A stretch of 64,000 nt of DNA, taken from positions 186,001-250,000 of the forward strand of contig VSJF01000005.1 of assembly GCA_009739215.1 (NCBI GenBank). The letters run 5' to 3'. Origin of the DNA: Floccularia luteovirens (taxonomy: Eukaryota > Basidiomycota > Agaricomycetes > Agaricales > Squamanitaceae). The notes under the pieces were generated by a model, which did no database searches, was not told the origin of the DNA, and saw nothing but the letters and a program-made list of their open reading frames with translations. A program made the position numbers and the translations under genes. Shown here piece after piece: positions 24,935 to 36,323 of this stretch (positions are counted from its first letter, which is position 1; each line of letters opens with the position of its first letter).

Positions 24935-26267
24935 TCAATTGAGGAATACCCATCCAAACGTCCTAATTTCCTCACCCTTGAGACCGAAATATAGCTCAGT
25001 CTCATAAGCCCAGTTTAACGTCCCCACAATACAATCCTTCAGACCTAGAATGTATCCCTCAACGTCTCCAGGTACTTTTCCTGCCTCCCTTTCGTTCCCA
25101 TCCACGGAAAGCGAGTCAGAGACAGAGTTTGGTTCGCCATTCACAGAGGGCCACAACCAGGTCAATGAGTCATACACCAAATTTAACATGTTGTGATATG
25201 TTGATGATCTTTTTGTTCTCAAGCGCTGTGCATTGTAAAGGAACATACCAAATGCTTCCTTTATCATATTACCTGCATAATTTACAGCACCCTGCACGGA
25301 TAAGTTTTTGCCTCTCATGAGCACGGTGATCAAGTTGTAGCTATTTCCTTTGGCTTGGTCGAGATTATAAGATAGAATGTCCTACGCCATTCACGATCAA
25401 TACCCAGTACGGTAATATTGGAGGAGAAATATACCAAGGACCATGCAATAACATCTAGAACTGCATGACATAACCCGGTAACTGCCACTCTTTGTTCATC
25501 ATTTTCTCCTCCACCAAAAATAGGAACAGGGAATGCCTCCACCAAAACGATCATATCGAAGACCATTCGTAGACCACCAACCTCTCTACGGATCACGACA
25601 TACTCTTCTAAACCAGGCAAATGCCCTTCATTTCGGTGTTCAAGGACGGTTTCCTGAGCAGACTTGAAGGAACGGACAGAAGAGGTGAACTTGGTGCGCC
25701 ATGTATGAGAAGCGCGGGACGCAAGTCGACGAATCTGAGGGGCGATGCTGCATGGAGGTGAGAAAATATTCTCGTTGAGGAGATGAGTGAGTTTAACTGT
25801 TTAAATAGCGCATGTTTCTCTAGCAGCACTACACCTCCCATTTCTTCCTCAACACTATCCCCACCTATATCGTTTCCAGTCTCATGTTCCAGCTCATTTG
25901 ACCACCCCAGGCAACCCAGTCCACTCGAATGAAACAACCTCGCGTTCGAATAATGTAGAAGCGTTAAAAAGTCGGTTATAAGTCGAAGCTGAGGCGCGTC
26001 ACACATCGGTAAGCATAGTGCTGCAAGTAATCCAATCTTAGTTCCTCGCAGGGTCTCCCGCTCATTTGTGACATCAAGTATCGGTGTCGAGTTGGAATAT
26101 GACAAAGAATTGTTGTTGGGAGTAAAAGAGGTCGTCTCGGAACACTCCCCGAGCAGCCATCTCTCTGAAGCGGTTGTTACAGAATGACACCACCTATTCG
26201 TTCGCAATTCGAATTCGCTTGTGAGATTCAGCAGGTCTGGAAGTTGGAAGCTCGTGCCGGATGTCAT
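24935..26267 (-). CDS. terpene-synthase-like protein with altered metal-binding motifs
   Basis: Three exons (26267-25798, 25747-25435, 25381-24935) join in frame to 409 aa, within the size range of basidiomycete sesquiterpene synthases. Family landmarks are HLPGLEEYVVIRREVGG (usual form P.l.EYi.lRR.tsG), FDMIVLVEAF, the NSE-region LDILSYNLDQAKGN followed by LITVLM, and the C-terminal WAYETELYFGLKG. Key positions differ from the usual class I enzymes. The aspartate-rich motif is replaced by DFLTLLHYSN, the NSE asparagine is Leu and its last acid is Asp, and the Arg of the C-terminal RY pair is Leu (ETELYFG). The first intron (25797-25748) uses GTTAAA. The fold assignment is firm, but catalytic activity is doubtful. 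No P450 or transporter lies next to it. Confidence 0.8.
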
Positions 26268-26796
26268 TAGTAGGATATATAGGGAACTACTTCACGTAGA
26301 AGCGCCAATGCCACCATCACCATCATATCAGACTCGAAACAAACATTGCACACAGTGTTGGTGGTAAACCGAGTAAACCGCAAAAAAATTAAAAACTTAA
26401 ATTTGGTTCAACTAAGATCTATAAAGTGAATACAGCAAGTTTCTGCATACAAATACATCTGGTTATCATTTCCTGGACGGGTGGTGATTCTCACGGGCGT
26501 CGAGAACCCTTTGGGTACCAAAACTGACAGTGTATAAGATAGAAATTCATCTGCCTGATGTAGAGTAGCTACTTGGTTTTGAAGATGAGATGGTATGATT
26601 TTCTTGTATGGAACGATAAAAGCTTCCCACATAGGACGTGTTAGATTATTGACACTTGTAGAACTTTAAAATAGAATCTCAGACAGTTAATTTAGTTTCT
26701 CAGAGAGCAAAAGGTTGTGATTCGTGAATGAAGGATTAGAATATTCATACTAAGATAGTAACATTTGAAGCAGCAACTATGTATCCTATAGCATTT
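26268..26796. other. intergenic region, nothing recognised
   Basis: This is AT-rich DNA between the terpene-synthase-like start and the oxidase relic. The 74-codon frame at 26408-26632 has no recognisable features. Confidence 0.5.
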
Positions 26797-27128
26797 CTAC
26801 AAATGAGCTTTGATAAATTCGGTGTCAGCTGGAACTTCAGATTCCATCTCCTTGATAATTTCAAGTATGTCGCCGGAGCATCTGAAAGAAAGAGTGAATC
26901 CAGATCCACCTTGTTCGTAAGAATGCACAACGCGACTACCCTCTTGACGGAGATTGCGCTCTACGCGAATATTGTCAAGAGTGCATGGACGGAGACCTTG
27001 GACAAATGGAAATAGGTCATATTCGGCATTTTCGAGTTCCAGAACAAAATTATTGTAGCGCTTACGCATACGGAGGATTTCGGGGCTGTCGAGGTTAAGA
27101 TCGAGAGTGTTGGCGGTCTGAGCGATAC
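26797..27128 (-). pseudogene. relic of the last exon of a D-amino-acid oxidase gene
   Basis: Only the equivalent of exon 5 is present, with an open frame ending in AHL and stop. It is the most diverged member of the family: FVLELENAEYDLFPFVQGLR instead of FVPGLENAEFDPSPFVQGLR, HSYEQGG instead of HSYGQGG (the conserved Gly of the DAO signature is lost), and FRCSGD instead of FGCAGD. Exons 1-4 are absent; the sequence upstream of the exon-5 acceptor is unrelated. It lies 310 bp downstream of the intact copy at 27439 and in the same orientation, so it was probably a tandem neighbour. Confidence 0.88.
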
Positions 27129-27438
27129 CTCCAATACCAATGAAACAACACAGGAAAAAATTAGAAGTTTTGGGACGAGAACGCTGTTATAACCAACTTG
27201 TCAGTGCCACATCAATTCGGCTGATAGCTCTCCTAAGCCTGTCCTTTATTTTGCCCAGACAAACGGGTGGCGATATTCAAGATAGATTTTCAACTACAAC
27301 AAATTCTCTTCTTGGTCGAGCATACATGATGATTGAATGAGCTCTTACTCATTGTCTTGACATTATCGCTCGCTAAATTAATGTACAATATTATAATCAA
27401 TACAAGTTTCAAGAAAAAGGCTATTAGCAATAATAAAT

Positions 27439-28909
27439 CTACAAGTGAGCTTTGACAAGTTCCGTAGTAGCAGGGACTTCAGATTCCATTTCCTTGATGA
27501 TCTCCAGAATGTCCCCAGCACACCCAAACGAGAGCGTGAACCCAGATCCACCTTGTCCATAAGAGTGCACAACTCGGCTGCCCTTCTGTCTGAGATCACG
27601 CTCGACACGAACATTATCAAGAGTGCATGGGCGAAGACCTTGAACGAATGGAGAGGGGTCAAATTCAGCGTTCTCGAGTCCTGGAACGAAGTCATTGCAG
27701 CGTTTGCGCATACGGAGTATTTCTGGGCTGTCGAGGTTCAAGTCCAGAGTGTTAGCTGTCTGAGCGATGCCTACAGTTCATGGCAATATGTCAGTATTCA
27801 AACACGTTTTTTACACCCAAAGCTAGCTTACCGCCCAGAATAAGAGTCTCATCATTACGGGGAACAATGAACACAATGTCCTCAATGTCCTTTCCTTGTG
27901 TGTCATCATGCGACACACAAAGTGCCTCGGTTACCTTCGGGAACATCTTCCCATCATTGATCACACGGATCAATGCCCCTCGGAGTGGGTATACAGTTGG
28001 GTCAGATGCGAGGTCGGCAGCACCGAGACCAGACGCGTTAACGATTGCGTCAACCTTGTACTTGGCAAGCAGTTGTTTCTCCTGCTTGACGAGATCACCG
28101 ATGATTTTTTCGGATACCAGTCTGCCACCCTTTGCAGTGACAACATCTCGCAACCAGAACATGTAGCGATCGGTGTCAATCACTGGGGCGTCGTGCTTAT
28201 ATGAGTCGACGACACCAGCTTCCTGATTAACTTTGTGTTTTGTGATCAGACTGCGGTCACGGTTGAATCCTTGAATCTGCAAGAGGGCATTGGCTTGAGA
28301 GCATGTCATCAATGTTAGACGTGAGTAATACTTGCCTCAGGTGTGGATTGGATTTCAATCATTTTCTTCATCTGCCCAGGCATGTTCTCGAGGGGTTGTG
28401 AAAAGAAGAAGTTAGCAGTTCTCATTCTGATTCCGTGATCCTCGACGGGAAGAATGTGCATCATTGTCTCGAAGTTGCGGTACGAGGTCATGCACCATTC
28501 CTTCGATTTCTCGAGTGAGATGTAATTCTGATGTTTGCCACATACTGCAGGAGGCCATTCCCAGCTACCCAATCTATTGTCAGTCTGCGAAAATAGAAAT
28601 TGTAAGAGATACTCACAGGGCACCGGCAATTTGAGACGTGATGCGTTCGGGCAATGCTGCCCATTTTTCGGACACCACGGTCACTCCGTACCCCGCATCG
28701 AGCAAGCTCCAGGCGGTCTAGTAGGCTTGTCAATAATGTGCAGAATAAAACACGCTGTAGTTGATATTTACCGTCAATCCTGTCACACCACCTCCGATGA
28801 CAAGGACATTTCTAAATTTGGGAAAGGGCTTTGTTGGGTTTGGACCATCGAAAAGAATAAGCTCTTTGCCAACTGGAGCGAGATGGAAGTTGGTGTTAAT
28901 GGAAGGCAT
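27439..28909 (-). CDS. D-amino-acid oxidase family protein, copy A (intact)
   Basis: This is a FAD-dependent oxidase that would deaminate D-amino acids to 2-oxo acids with release of ammonia and H2O2; whether it prefers neutral D-amino acids or D-aspartate cannot be read. Five exons encode 414 aa. Exon 1 (46 aa, 28909-28772) has the dinucleotide-binding glycines VIGGGVTGL. Exon 2 has DAGYGVTVVSEKWAALPERI and exon 3 WEWPPAVCGKH. Exon 4 has NASGLGAADL and YPLRGALI. Exon 5 has GLRPCTLDNVRVERD, where the Arg sits at the substrate-carboxylate position, and the DAO signature VHSYGQGGSGFTLSFGCA. The protein ends AHL, a PTS1 variant predicting peroxisomal import. The exon 3/4 intron has a GC donor (GCAAGT). 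Distinguishing residues are TKPFPKF, RDVVTAKGGRL and DGKMFPK. An AT-rich TTTATATAAAG lies upstream. Confidence 0.93.
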
Positions 28910-30085
28910 ATTGTCTAGTGATTAATAGGAAATTAAAGTGAGATTAGATGTGATGAGAATGGAGTGGGTTGTGAGACTTTCTAGCTGTTGGTGCTGTGAT
29001 GTTGATTGAAATGAGAGTTGTCCTTTATATAAAGTTCAGACAACCACTATAAGAGAATTAGTTATTTTGAAGGTAAGAAGTAGAACATGGGTGGACGTTC
29101 AAATCAATAAATCTCTAGAGCTTCCCGACAGAGAAATCGTAGTCCGAAGTGTGAACTCATCAGTTTCGTCCTAGAATTCCAATTACAAGGCATGATGTGG
29201 TTAGCATTCTCTCCAGATGCCGGCTTGGAATGCTGGTCGACAGACAACATGACTCCTCGGTCAGCACTAAAATGCGGATACTTTCGGCCTATTAGCGGTC
29301 AATCAATATTTGATGTCAGCCCCACGGGAATGAGGCGAGAACTTGAACAAGTACGCAAGGACATCAGGTGGATATGTCACGGTGTGAGAAAACTCCTGTG
29401 TTCAAATCAAGTATAACGGGTTCATTGGAGTTCCAGACAAAGATGTTCGATGGAATGATCCAAATTTCCGGTAGTCTGGAACTGAGCACTGAACCGTGAT
29501 AGGTAGGATCTGAGGTTCGCTTTGGAAAAGTGTTAAAACATTTGATTGAATGGGAAGGCAAGCGAACAGCTGCAATTCCCCATGTCAGAACATTACAGCT
29601 CAGGTATCAACAAGCCCTCTTCTTGAACGAATGTCGGCTTCGACCGTGTTGGCGTGGCGAGTCCTGGGTTAAATCCGACGTTCACAATTTGCAGAATATA
29701 TGGGGTATTGGTGTTCCTCGAGGAAAAGTGTATAGTGAAGAGCAAAAACAAAATTTCACCACAGAATCTGACTTGCACGGGCATAGTGCTAATTAAGAGT
29801 CTGAATGTTGTAGTACATATGTTGAACCAAACCATCATCGTTGAGACAATGTTTGGTTCTGAGGCATTTGATAAACAAATGTTCTGTTAACTTCGAAGTT
29901 TGAAATAGATTAATCGAGAATATACGATAATTATGCTAGGTATACTTATACGAATGTATATCTACCAACCCAAGTCCAAGGATGTACCAGACCTTTTGAA
30001 ACCTCAAAAGAAAAAACAAAGAACCGGATAGATCGTCGAACCCATTGCGACGCTCGAAAAACACCCTAACCATTTACATTGACAA
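28910..30085. other. intergenic region with the copy A promoter
   Basis: The first 120 bp is homologous to the promoters of the other oxidase copies (GGTGCTGTGATGTTGATTGA block near 28991; TATATAAAG near 29026). Beyond about 29050 I see no gene. Several open frames of 65-88 codons on both strands overlap each other and have no recognisable content. Confidence 0.55.
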
Positions 30086-32350
30086 TCAAACGATCCCACC
30101 CCTCGCCACTCTACCCCCCATATTGCGCGCATGAGCACCTAGCAAGTCCTGCCTCTGGCTCCAGCTCCGTTCCATGATAGCTTCGACACGATGTTTTGCT
30201 TCTTCTCGCAGAATCTCGCTTGTATTGGTTTCTGTAGAAGCAGTGGTGACCTCAGAAACAACAGAAGATGAGGAGGGTTGGGAGACATTTTTCAAAGAGG
30301 GTCGAGGATGCGAACGGGTAGAGATGAACTTTCTATTTTCGGTAATGTTATTATCCCTTCTTACCCGCTCGCGGGCTTCTTTCTGTCCGACCAAAGCAGC
30401 AGCAGGTGATTTCATCAACCTGCCCCTATACATATCCAATACCAGGGAATTGGCTCCAGCAATCCCAGCCTCCTTTCCTCGCCCAGGAAAAGGTAGCTGC
30501 GGAACATGTGGCGAACGAAGTTTCTTTCCCGTTGTTTCATCCTTTCGTACAGATGGTCTAGATTTCGGTTTCCTAGAATTTGAATCTCCGAACTGTTGGG
30601 AAGATGTTCCCCTTTTGTTTCTTGTACCTAGGCTTACGAGCATTGAGGAAGGTTTTGGATGCGAACGCGGAGGAGGTGTGGGGGTAAAACAAAGTTGGCT
30701 CTCAAGAGGCGGACTCATGATTTGCGGAGGACTAGCTGGGAGGATGTCGTGACCACTTTTTATCGGACCTGCACTGCGTTTCGTTGGGCTGGTACTCCTA
30801 CTTCTGTCTCGACCCTTGCTCGCTGCGCTACGAATAGGCATTGGTGTATAATGATCATCTTGCTTGTTCAAATAATTCGACGAGCTACCCCATCCAAGGA
30901 CACGCAAGAATGCAGAACTAGGCGCAGTCTCAGCTTCGTTTGCACTCACAGTGCCAGCGCCGCCGTCTTCATTGCACCACAAGGACGAGGAAGAATAATT
31001 GGAATGTGAAGTGTTCGCTCGTGATCCTTGTAGACGTAGGGCTGGAACAGTTGGCTGGGAAGAAAGATTCCGTTGTAGGGGTAATACTTGTATGTCGGAG
31101 TCCTCTCTTATGTGCCCAAATCGTTTCCCTATGCTCATGCTCGTCCCTAAATCATTCCCACCGTCGAGGAAAGAGTCCTTCTTTACTCCCTCATCTCGCT
31201 CGACTCGCCTTTTCTGTCGCCACTCTCCATCTTTCATAACTTTGTTTAACAAGCCTCTCTTAATACTTTTATGTCTTAAACTCTCCCAAGGTGGTTCCTC
31301 CTTCCTCCTCTCCTCCTCTTCTTCTGAACCGCTAACGTAAAGATCAAGTAGTGCCAGTGAAGTCGTGTCTGAACGTTGTGAAGGCGAACTTGATGCGATC
31401 GGAGGCCGTCTTGAAGAAATCCAGTTTCTGGAAAGATGGGTTTGATTCGATCTTGCATTACCAGTGGTAAGAGGTGGGATCAGAAAAGGATCTTCTTCTT
31501 TTTCATTCACAACACCGTTTTGGAGGTGCTGATCAGTGTCACAACTGTAGTCAGGAACATAGTCAGGCCACCCTGACCGCCAGTCGACCATCTCCGATTC
31601 CTTGCTTCTTTGCATATAATATCCTCTTTCGGGGCTCGTCGCATCGACCCTTCTCTTTTCTCTCCCTGTAACGGGCATGTATCTGGGCCCTCCAAGCCCT
31701 CTTTCATCATCACCCACACGAACCCTTCGTGGGCCCCTTGTCAAGCATCCATAGATGATCCATGCTGTGAGACAACCCAGTATTACCCCCAGTAAACCGA
31801 GGAGTGGGATAAGGTAGATTGACTTGAATTTGAACTTTGAAGATGGAGATGAAGAGATGAGATTTGTAGCAGAGGATGATACCGTCGATGTGAGGGTAGG
31901 CGAGTATGAAGCAGTAGGAGAAGAGATCGGAGGCGAGAGAGATGAAACTGAGGTGGTAGCGATAGAAGCAGTATTATTGAATAACGATGTTGATGGGTCA
32001 TCAAGCGAACTTGAGATAATATCGTGCCAACTAGATGTCAGTAGCCATGAGTTGTATGTTGACGAAGGGATAGGTTGAGTATCCGTAGGCATCACAGATG
32101 TCGTTGGAGTAGTTACAGGGGTAGTCGTAGCGGGAGGTACAGCTGGTGGATAAGGCCACCAATAATCATACGTGGATGAAGTCGTAATCATCGCAGGTGC
32201 TGGAATTTGGACCTGTCGTCTCGCGACTGACGGATGTATATACAAGGATCTCGATTCATGAGAAATACCCCAAGTCCCCTTCGTGGCCACTCCCAAGATG
32301 AAAATGGAGACGAAATGACTTCGCATTTTCATTCCTGTATATTGCTCCAA
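30086..32350 (-). CDS. 754-aa single-pass membrane protein, Ser/Thr-rich ectodomain, function unknown
   Basis: This is a single uninterrupted frame, unusual here. An N-terminal hydrophobic signal follows residue 8 (MRSHFVSIFILGVATKG); the second Met at residue 9 is a good alternative start. Next comes a roughly 150-residue Ser/Thr/Pro-rich stretch likely to be O-glycosylated (TTPVTTPTTSVMPTDTQPI). A single transmembrane helix follows at about residues 180-205 (IYLIPLLGLLGVILGCLTAW), then a basic, Ser-rich cytoplasmic tail of more than 500 residues (repeated SRSTSPTKRS-like and RxxS sites). The layout resembles fungal wall-stress or mucin-type sensors, but no defining domain was recognised. 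It lies tail to head with the 246-aa unknown upstream, separated only by a stop and 17 bp. Confidence 0.85.
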   Translation of the reverse strand: MEQYTGMKMRSHFVSIFILGVATKGTWGISHESRSLYIHPSVARRQVQIPAPAMITTSSTYDYWWPYPPAVPPATTTPVTTPTTSVMPTDTQPIPSSTYNSWLLTSSWHDIISSSLDDPSTSLFNNTASIATTSVSSLSPPISSPTASYSPTLTSTVSSSATNLISSSPSSKFKFKSIYLIPLLGLLGVILGCLTAWIIYGCLTRGPRRVRVGDDERGLGGPRYMPVTGREKRRVDATSPERGYYMQRSKESEMVDWRSGWPDYVPDYSCDTDQHLQNGVVNEKEEDPFLIPPLTTGNARSNQTHLSRNWISSRRPPIASSSPSQRSDTTSLALLDLYVSGSEEEEERRKEEPPWESLRHKSIKRGLLNKVMKDGEWRQKRRVERDEGVKKDSFLDGGNDLGTSMSIGKRFGHIREDSDIQVLPLQRNLSSQPTVPALRLQGSRANTSHSNYSSSSLWCNEDGGAGTVSANEAETAPSSAFLRVLGWGSSSNYLNKQDDHYTPMPIRSAASKGRDRSRSTSPTKRSAGPIKSGHDILPASPPQIMSPPLESQLCFTPTPPPRSHPKPSSMLVSLGTRNKRGTSSQQFGDSNSRKPKSRPSVRKDETTGKKLRSPHVPQLPFPGRGKEAGIAGANSLVLDMYRGRLMKSPAAALVGQKEARERVRRDNNITENRKFISTRSHPRPSLKNVSQPSSSSVVSEVTTASTETNTSEILREEAKHRVEAIMERSWSQRQDLLGAHARNMGGRVARGGIV

Positions 32351-32367
32351 AGTAAACCGATGGGAGG

Positions 32368-33183
32368 TTAAATTATATTCAGTGAGTGATCGGGAGGCAC
32401 GACGATAAACCCAACTCTGCTCTCAACGCAGAGGGCACTGAGATCGTGAATAGGAGCGTCGAATTTCAAGCCTGCGGCAATGTACGTTGATCTCCGTATC
32501 AGATGAGATGAAGGTGAATATGAAGCGCCGGTCACACCAGATCGACGTGTTTTCCTCCAAAAAGTTGTAGGGCGGACTAAAAAAAGATGTCATGTTACGG
32601 CAATCAGTTAGGTAAATAAAGAGAAATTTTAGACTATAAGAAACAACTGACGTAAAGGAGGTGGGGGAGGTAAAAGCTGGCCTCCACGTGTACTCGCCGT
32701 GAACCCCCCAAAACTTTTCTTCGTCGTCCGGATAGCAGCAGCTGTAGGAGGTGCGGATAGGATAGAGTCGGAAAGAGGGGCGTGGCGTTCGTCACTTGGT
32801 GTCTGCGTTGGTCTAGTAAAATTACGCCTTTCCGGAGGAGCACTTTGGGAACGGTTTGGACGATGACGGGGTTTCGAACGAGGGGCCTTCCAGGTATTCA
32901 CTGGTGGTGAGAGCAATGAAGAAGGTTCGAATTGGATTGGGGTACTAGCCCGCCTCGAAGGAGAGCTTTCAGGATTTGAAAATTTGGGCTCGGACTGGTC
33001 AGCCACATCTTCAGCCGGCACCTCGCCGGGCTGTGGGCCTGTTGAAAAATCATGGTCATCCGGAGACTGCAAGGTAACCATGACAGCACGGTAAGGAAGA
33101 TGAGACGTTGAACGACGAAAGAGAAAGGCATTTGAAGAAGGAATGAAGGGAGTGGGTGACACTAAGACAGTGAGGTCGGTCAT
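32368..33183 (-). CDS. 246-aa protein of unknown function
   Basis: Two exons (33183-32652 and 32576-32368) join with matching phase (1 + 2) through a GTCAGT...TTTTTTAG intron. Exon 1 is a low-complexity Pro/Ser/Arg-rich region (KAPRSKPRHRPNRSQSAPPE, PLLPPPPPL-type run). Exon 2 ends in a more ordered block, STYIAAGLKFDAPIHDLSAL then CVESRVGFIVV. No family was recognised. It reads from the same strand as the 754-aa membrane protein immediately downstream. Confidence 0.7.
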
Positions 33184-33810
33184 GGGAGAAGAAGAAAGGA
33201 GTTGTTAAGCGACCAAATTGATGTTACAATTGATACAATTATAATGTACTGTAACTTTGTAATCACAATTACTCTTTACTCTCGTAATTCATTATCATAT
33301 ACTCATAAGTTTCAAGTACGAGACTATCATTCATGCTAGCCACCTTCAGAGGCAATGTTGAATCGCGATTCACGAAAGACTCACAAATCCGTCCAGACTT
33401 CTAGCTTTTACTAGGAAAAAAGGGACTCAAAACATCTGCTTAGCTTATCCGTCATAGAGGTGTATCTATTTCGTCTTCGTGACCTTCCTTATACATAATT
33501 ACACAGTTCACAGTGGCCTGCAAATTATGAATGGAGTTTTCGCCAAGGCTCTCATAAGGCCAGGAGCTCCCAATCATTCCGAAATAACCAGTGAAACCAG
33601 TCTCAACTATCATCGACAAGCACGAAAGTCAAACAGATCCATATGGCTCAGTGCCTTGCAAAAGAGAAACATATAGCATCGCTGAAAAAGGAGAATACCA
33701 AGAATGCTCATACGCATTTGCAGAAAAGCGCAAAGTCGTCTGGTCCAACCCTTTGCCTCTCTTTCTGCTCCTTCTATCCCTTCCCTTGCATAGATTAACG
33801 TTCCTACAAA

Positions 33811-35150
33811 ATGTTCCCAAGTGGCCTTTCTACACTTGCAGTGTTCGCGACATTATCCGTGTACATTGCATCCGTCCAAGCACAAGCAACTTTTCCTGCT
33901 ACACCACTTGTTTCAAAAACCGGGTTCACCTACCCCTCTGGTGTAGTACGTCTTTTTCTAAAGCTTTAAAATCCCTCAATTCATTGGTGTTCCTTTGTTG
34001 TTAGCCGTATAAAGTAGACACAGACACGAACCTCTTGCGTGGCGCCCAAACCGGATATAATCTCTGCAATTCCACAACGGAAGGTCAAAGTTCTCTTTGC
34101 CAAACTGCAGTTGTAAACTCTCTCGATGGTCCGCTTACCATCTACATAATTTTATAGGATAGCTAATTTATCCTTCCTTACACAGACTTCTGCCTTTGGG
34201 GACCCAAAGATGCAAATTCTTCTGTCGCCAACACTGAAGGCGAGATGGTGGCATGGTGCTCAAAATCAGGTCATGGCAGTCGCATCTTCCCCGACGGTGC
34301 TCTTAAGGGTGTGCAGTTTATAAAGACACCCGATTATGTTTTGGTGGCTGGATTTATTGATCAAGAGAAGATCAATATCGCGAAAGGTGATTCGGGAGGG
34401 GAGATGGACCCCCATGGAGCTGATTTGGTATGTACTCTCTTTCTCTATCTTCATTCAGGATTACCTTATTGATTGAATATCATGATAGCGTGGTAACCCA
34501 CTGGGAAGTCTGCTTTTCTCAAATAGCTACGATGGCTCGTATAAACAAGTGATTGAATGGCATAAGTACGTCTCTTTCTTCCATTTCACTTCTTCGAACC
34601 TGACCGTCGACCATTCAGCTTCATGGGAGCCGATATATTCTGCATCAAAGCTTGTGACCCAGCCAAACCTAATGCCGCAAACTTCTGTGAACATAAACTG
34701 GATAGAATCGGGTGCGCGTTCAATGCTCCCAATCAAGCTCGTATGGGTGTCTTCGAAACATGCGATGGTGAAAATCAAGACTACCCTGGAACTTACACTG
34801 AGAACGGTCAAGTCATGACTTATACGCAACCACCGGAATCTTTGGGTGCGATCACCAGTATGCCATACACAGCAAGGGTACCAAAGAGTTCAAACTGTGT
34901 GGAGAAGAAGAGTGAGGAGATATACAAGGCGGTAGTCACCTCTGCTCCTAATGCAAGCCCGTCCGGTGGTGTGAACGGGAACGTTGCTGCTGCCACTACG
35001 AGTGGTGGAGCAAATGGGAACAAGGCGTCGTCTACTGCCAGCGGCGCTAATGCAAGGAAAACAAATGGTGCGATGACCGTTACAGGCGTATTTATTTCAA
35101 CGTTACCAATCTTTGCTGGTGTCGCGTTGTCAGTGGTCTTCCTTCTCTAG
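33811..35150 (+). CDS. secreted, GPI-anchored 'macrofage activating' type glycoprotein
   Basis: Five exons (33811-33945, 34005-34128, 34186-34427, 34489-34565, 34619-35150) total 1110 nt, 369 aa, with all phases matching. The N-terminal signal peptide ends near SVQAQA. The basidiomycete family core is clear: GAQTGYNLCNSTTEG, DDFCLWGPK, AWCSKSGHGSR, KTPDYV, DPHGADLRGNPLG, VIEWHNFMGADIFCIKACDP and YTQPPESLG. These are cysteine-rich secreted glycoproteins of unknown biochemical role. A Ser/Gly/Asn-rich low-complexity linker follows, then a C-terminal hydrophobic tail (FISTLPIFAGVALSVVFLL) expected to be swapped for a GPI anchor. It appears intact. Confidence 0.9.
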
Positions 35151-36323
35151 TTTTGTCCTTTATGTCGTGTATGCTTAGGCTTTATTAGAATTGGTACTTT
35201 ACTGTAACGTTAGGGCTATTTACATTCTTTTTACAAAGAATACATGATTTATAAATGATGATCATTATAAACAATTTTCGATTACGCCAGGCATATCTGT
35301 ACACAAGTTTTATGTGCATATTATTGTGGCGCCGATCGACAATTGGTTAACCTGAGAAATTTTCATAGCTTATGTCGCTTACGTCATTCTTGCAATGCTT
35401 TCAACCGCGCCAGCTCCTCCAAACGGATCCTCCGCCCGTTCCCCCAAATATACGTTGGCCCACGCCACAAATGCTGCGACATGGATGCAATCGAAAATAT
35501 AGAGCCTATAATATAAGGGTCAATCATCTCTAAATCATACCAGGAATGCACAAGTCCAAACATCGTTCCATTCCGCTATACATTGGCCGGGAACGTTCTT
35601 TGTGCTATGTTCCACAATTGTTCAACACACAAACTCCGGATGAAGTGCAGAAGTCAACATACGCTGCAAGACAATACAGCTGTAGGCTTGTTCTGATGGA
35701 CGAAAGCTTTCATTCACATATCGCGTGGGATGTTTGGCCAGAGACGCATCTTCTAAACGAGCTTCGAACACCCTCGTTTAGTTCTAGGTCATTAGCTATT
35801 ACCTAAAGACTTTAGGATCAACTATGAGTTCTGTCGGGAACATCGAATGGTTTACTTGACATCGTTCTATGATTCCTTTATCACGCGGTACCACATCCAC
35901 CGCAATGTCCTTGAATATTGGCTACCTCGATAAGGAAGACCTCGCATCTTGCGGCTGGGGCTATCACCAAACGTTGATTTACCGATGTGAGATCTGAAAT
36001 GTTTTTACGACTAGCCGAAGAATCTTATTGCTGGCCAAGCAACAATTCAACTCAACACTTGAGGGAATACAACAAACAGTTGCAGTACCTTGCAATTGGT
36101 CTACAGTTCGGCCGTATGCATGTTCTCGCATCAGAATGCACGAAGATGCTTTGGCCCCCTCTCAGGGTCCACACATATAGCAAACCAATTCTTATGACAG
36201 CTATCCGACATATATAAAGGCCAGCTTTCACCCCAGTAGATATCACAGCACCAGCACCTAGAAAACACTTTTCAATCCTATCTCATCTAATCTCAGTTTA
36301 ATTCCTTCTTAATCACTAGAAAC
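35151..36323. other. intergenic region; copy B promoter at the right end
   Basis: No gene is supported. On the minus strand near 35390-35600 a short frame with WLYIFDCIHVAAF follows an intron-like border, which could be the tail of a lost membrane protein gene, but I could not extend it. TATATAAAGG lies at about 36211 and the oxidase-type promoter block ACAGCACCAGCACCTAGAAA at about 36245, upstream of the copy B start. Confidence 0.5.

Noticed and set aside
27896..28204. 100-170 codon frames antisense to each oxidase copy
   Set aside because: The same antisense frames recur at every copy because the sense exons are conserved; they start and stop at different places and lack exon structure.
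30174..30752. 192-codon plus-strand frame and several neighbours opposite the 754-aa gene
   Set aside because: They are antisense shadows of a long, GC-biased coding frame and show no motif or splice structure.
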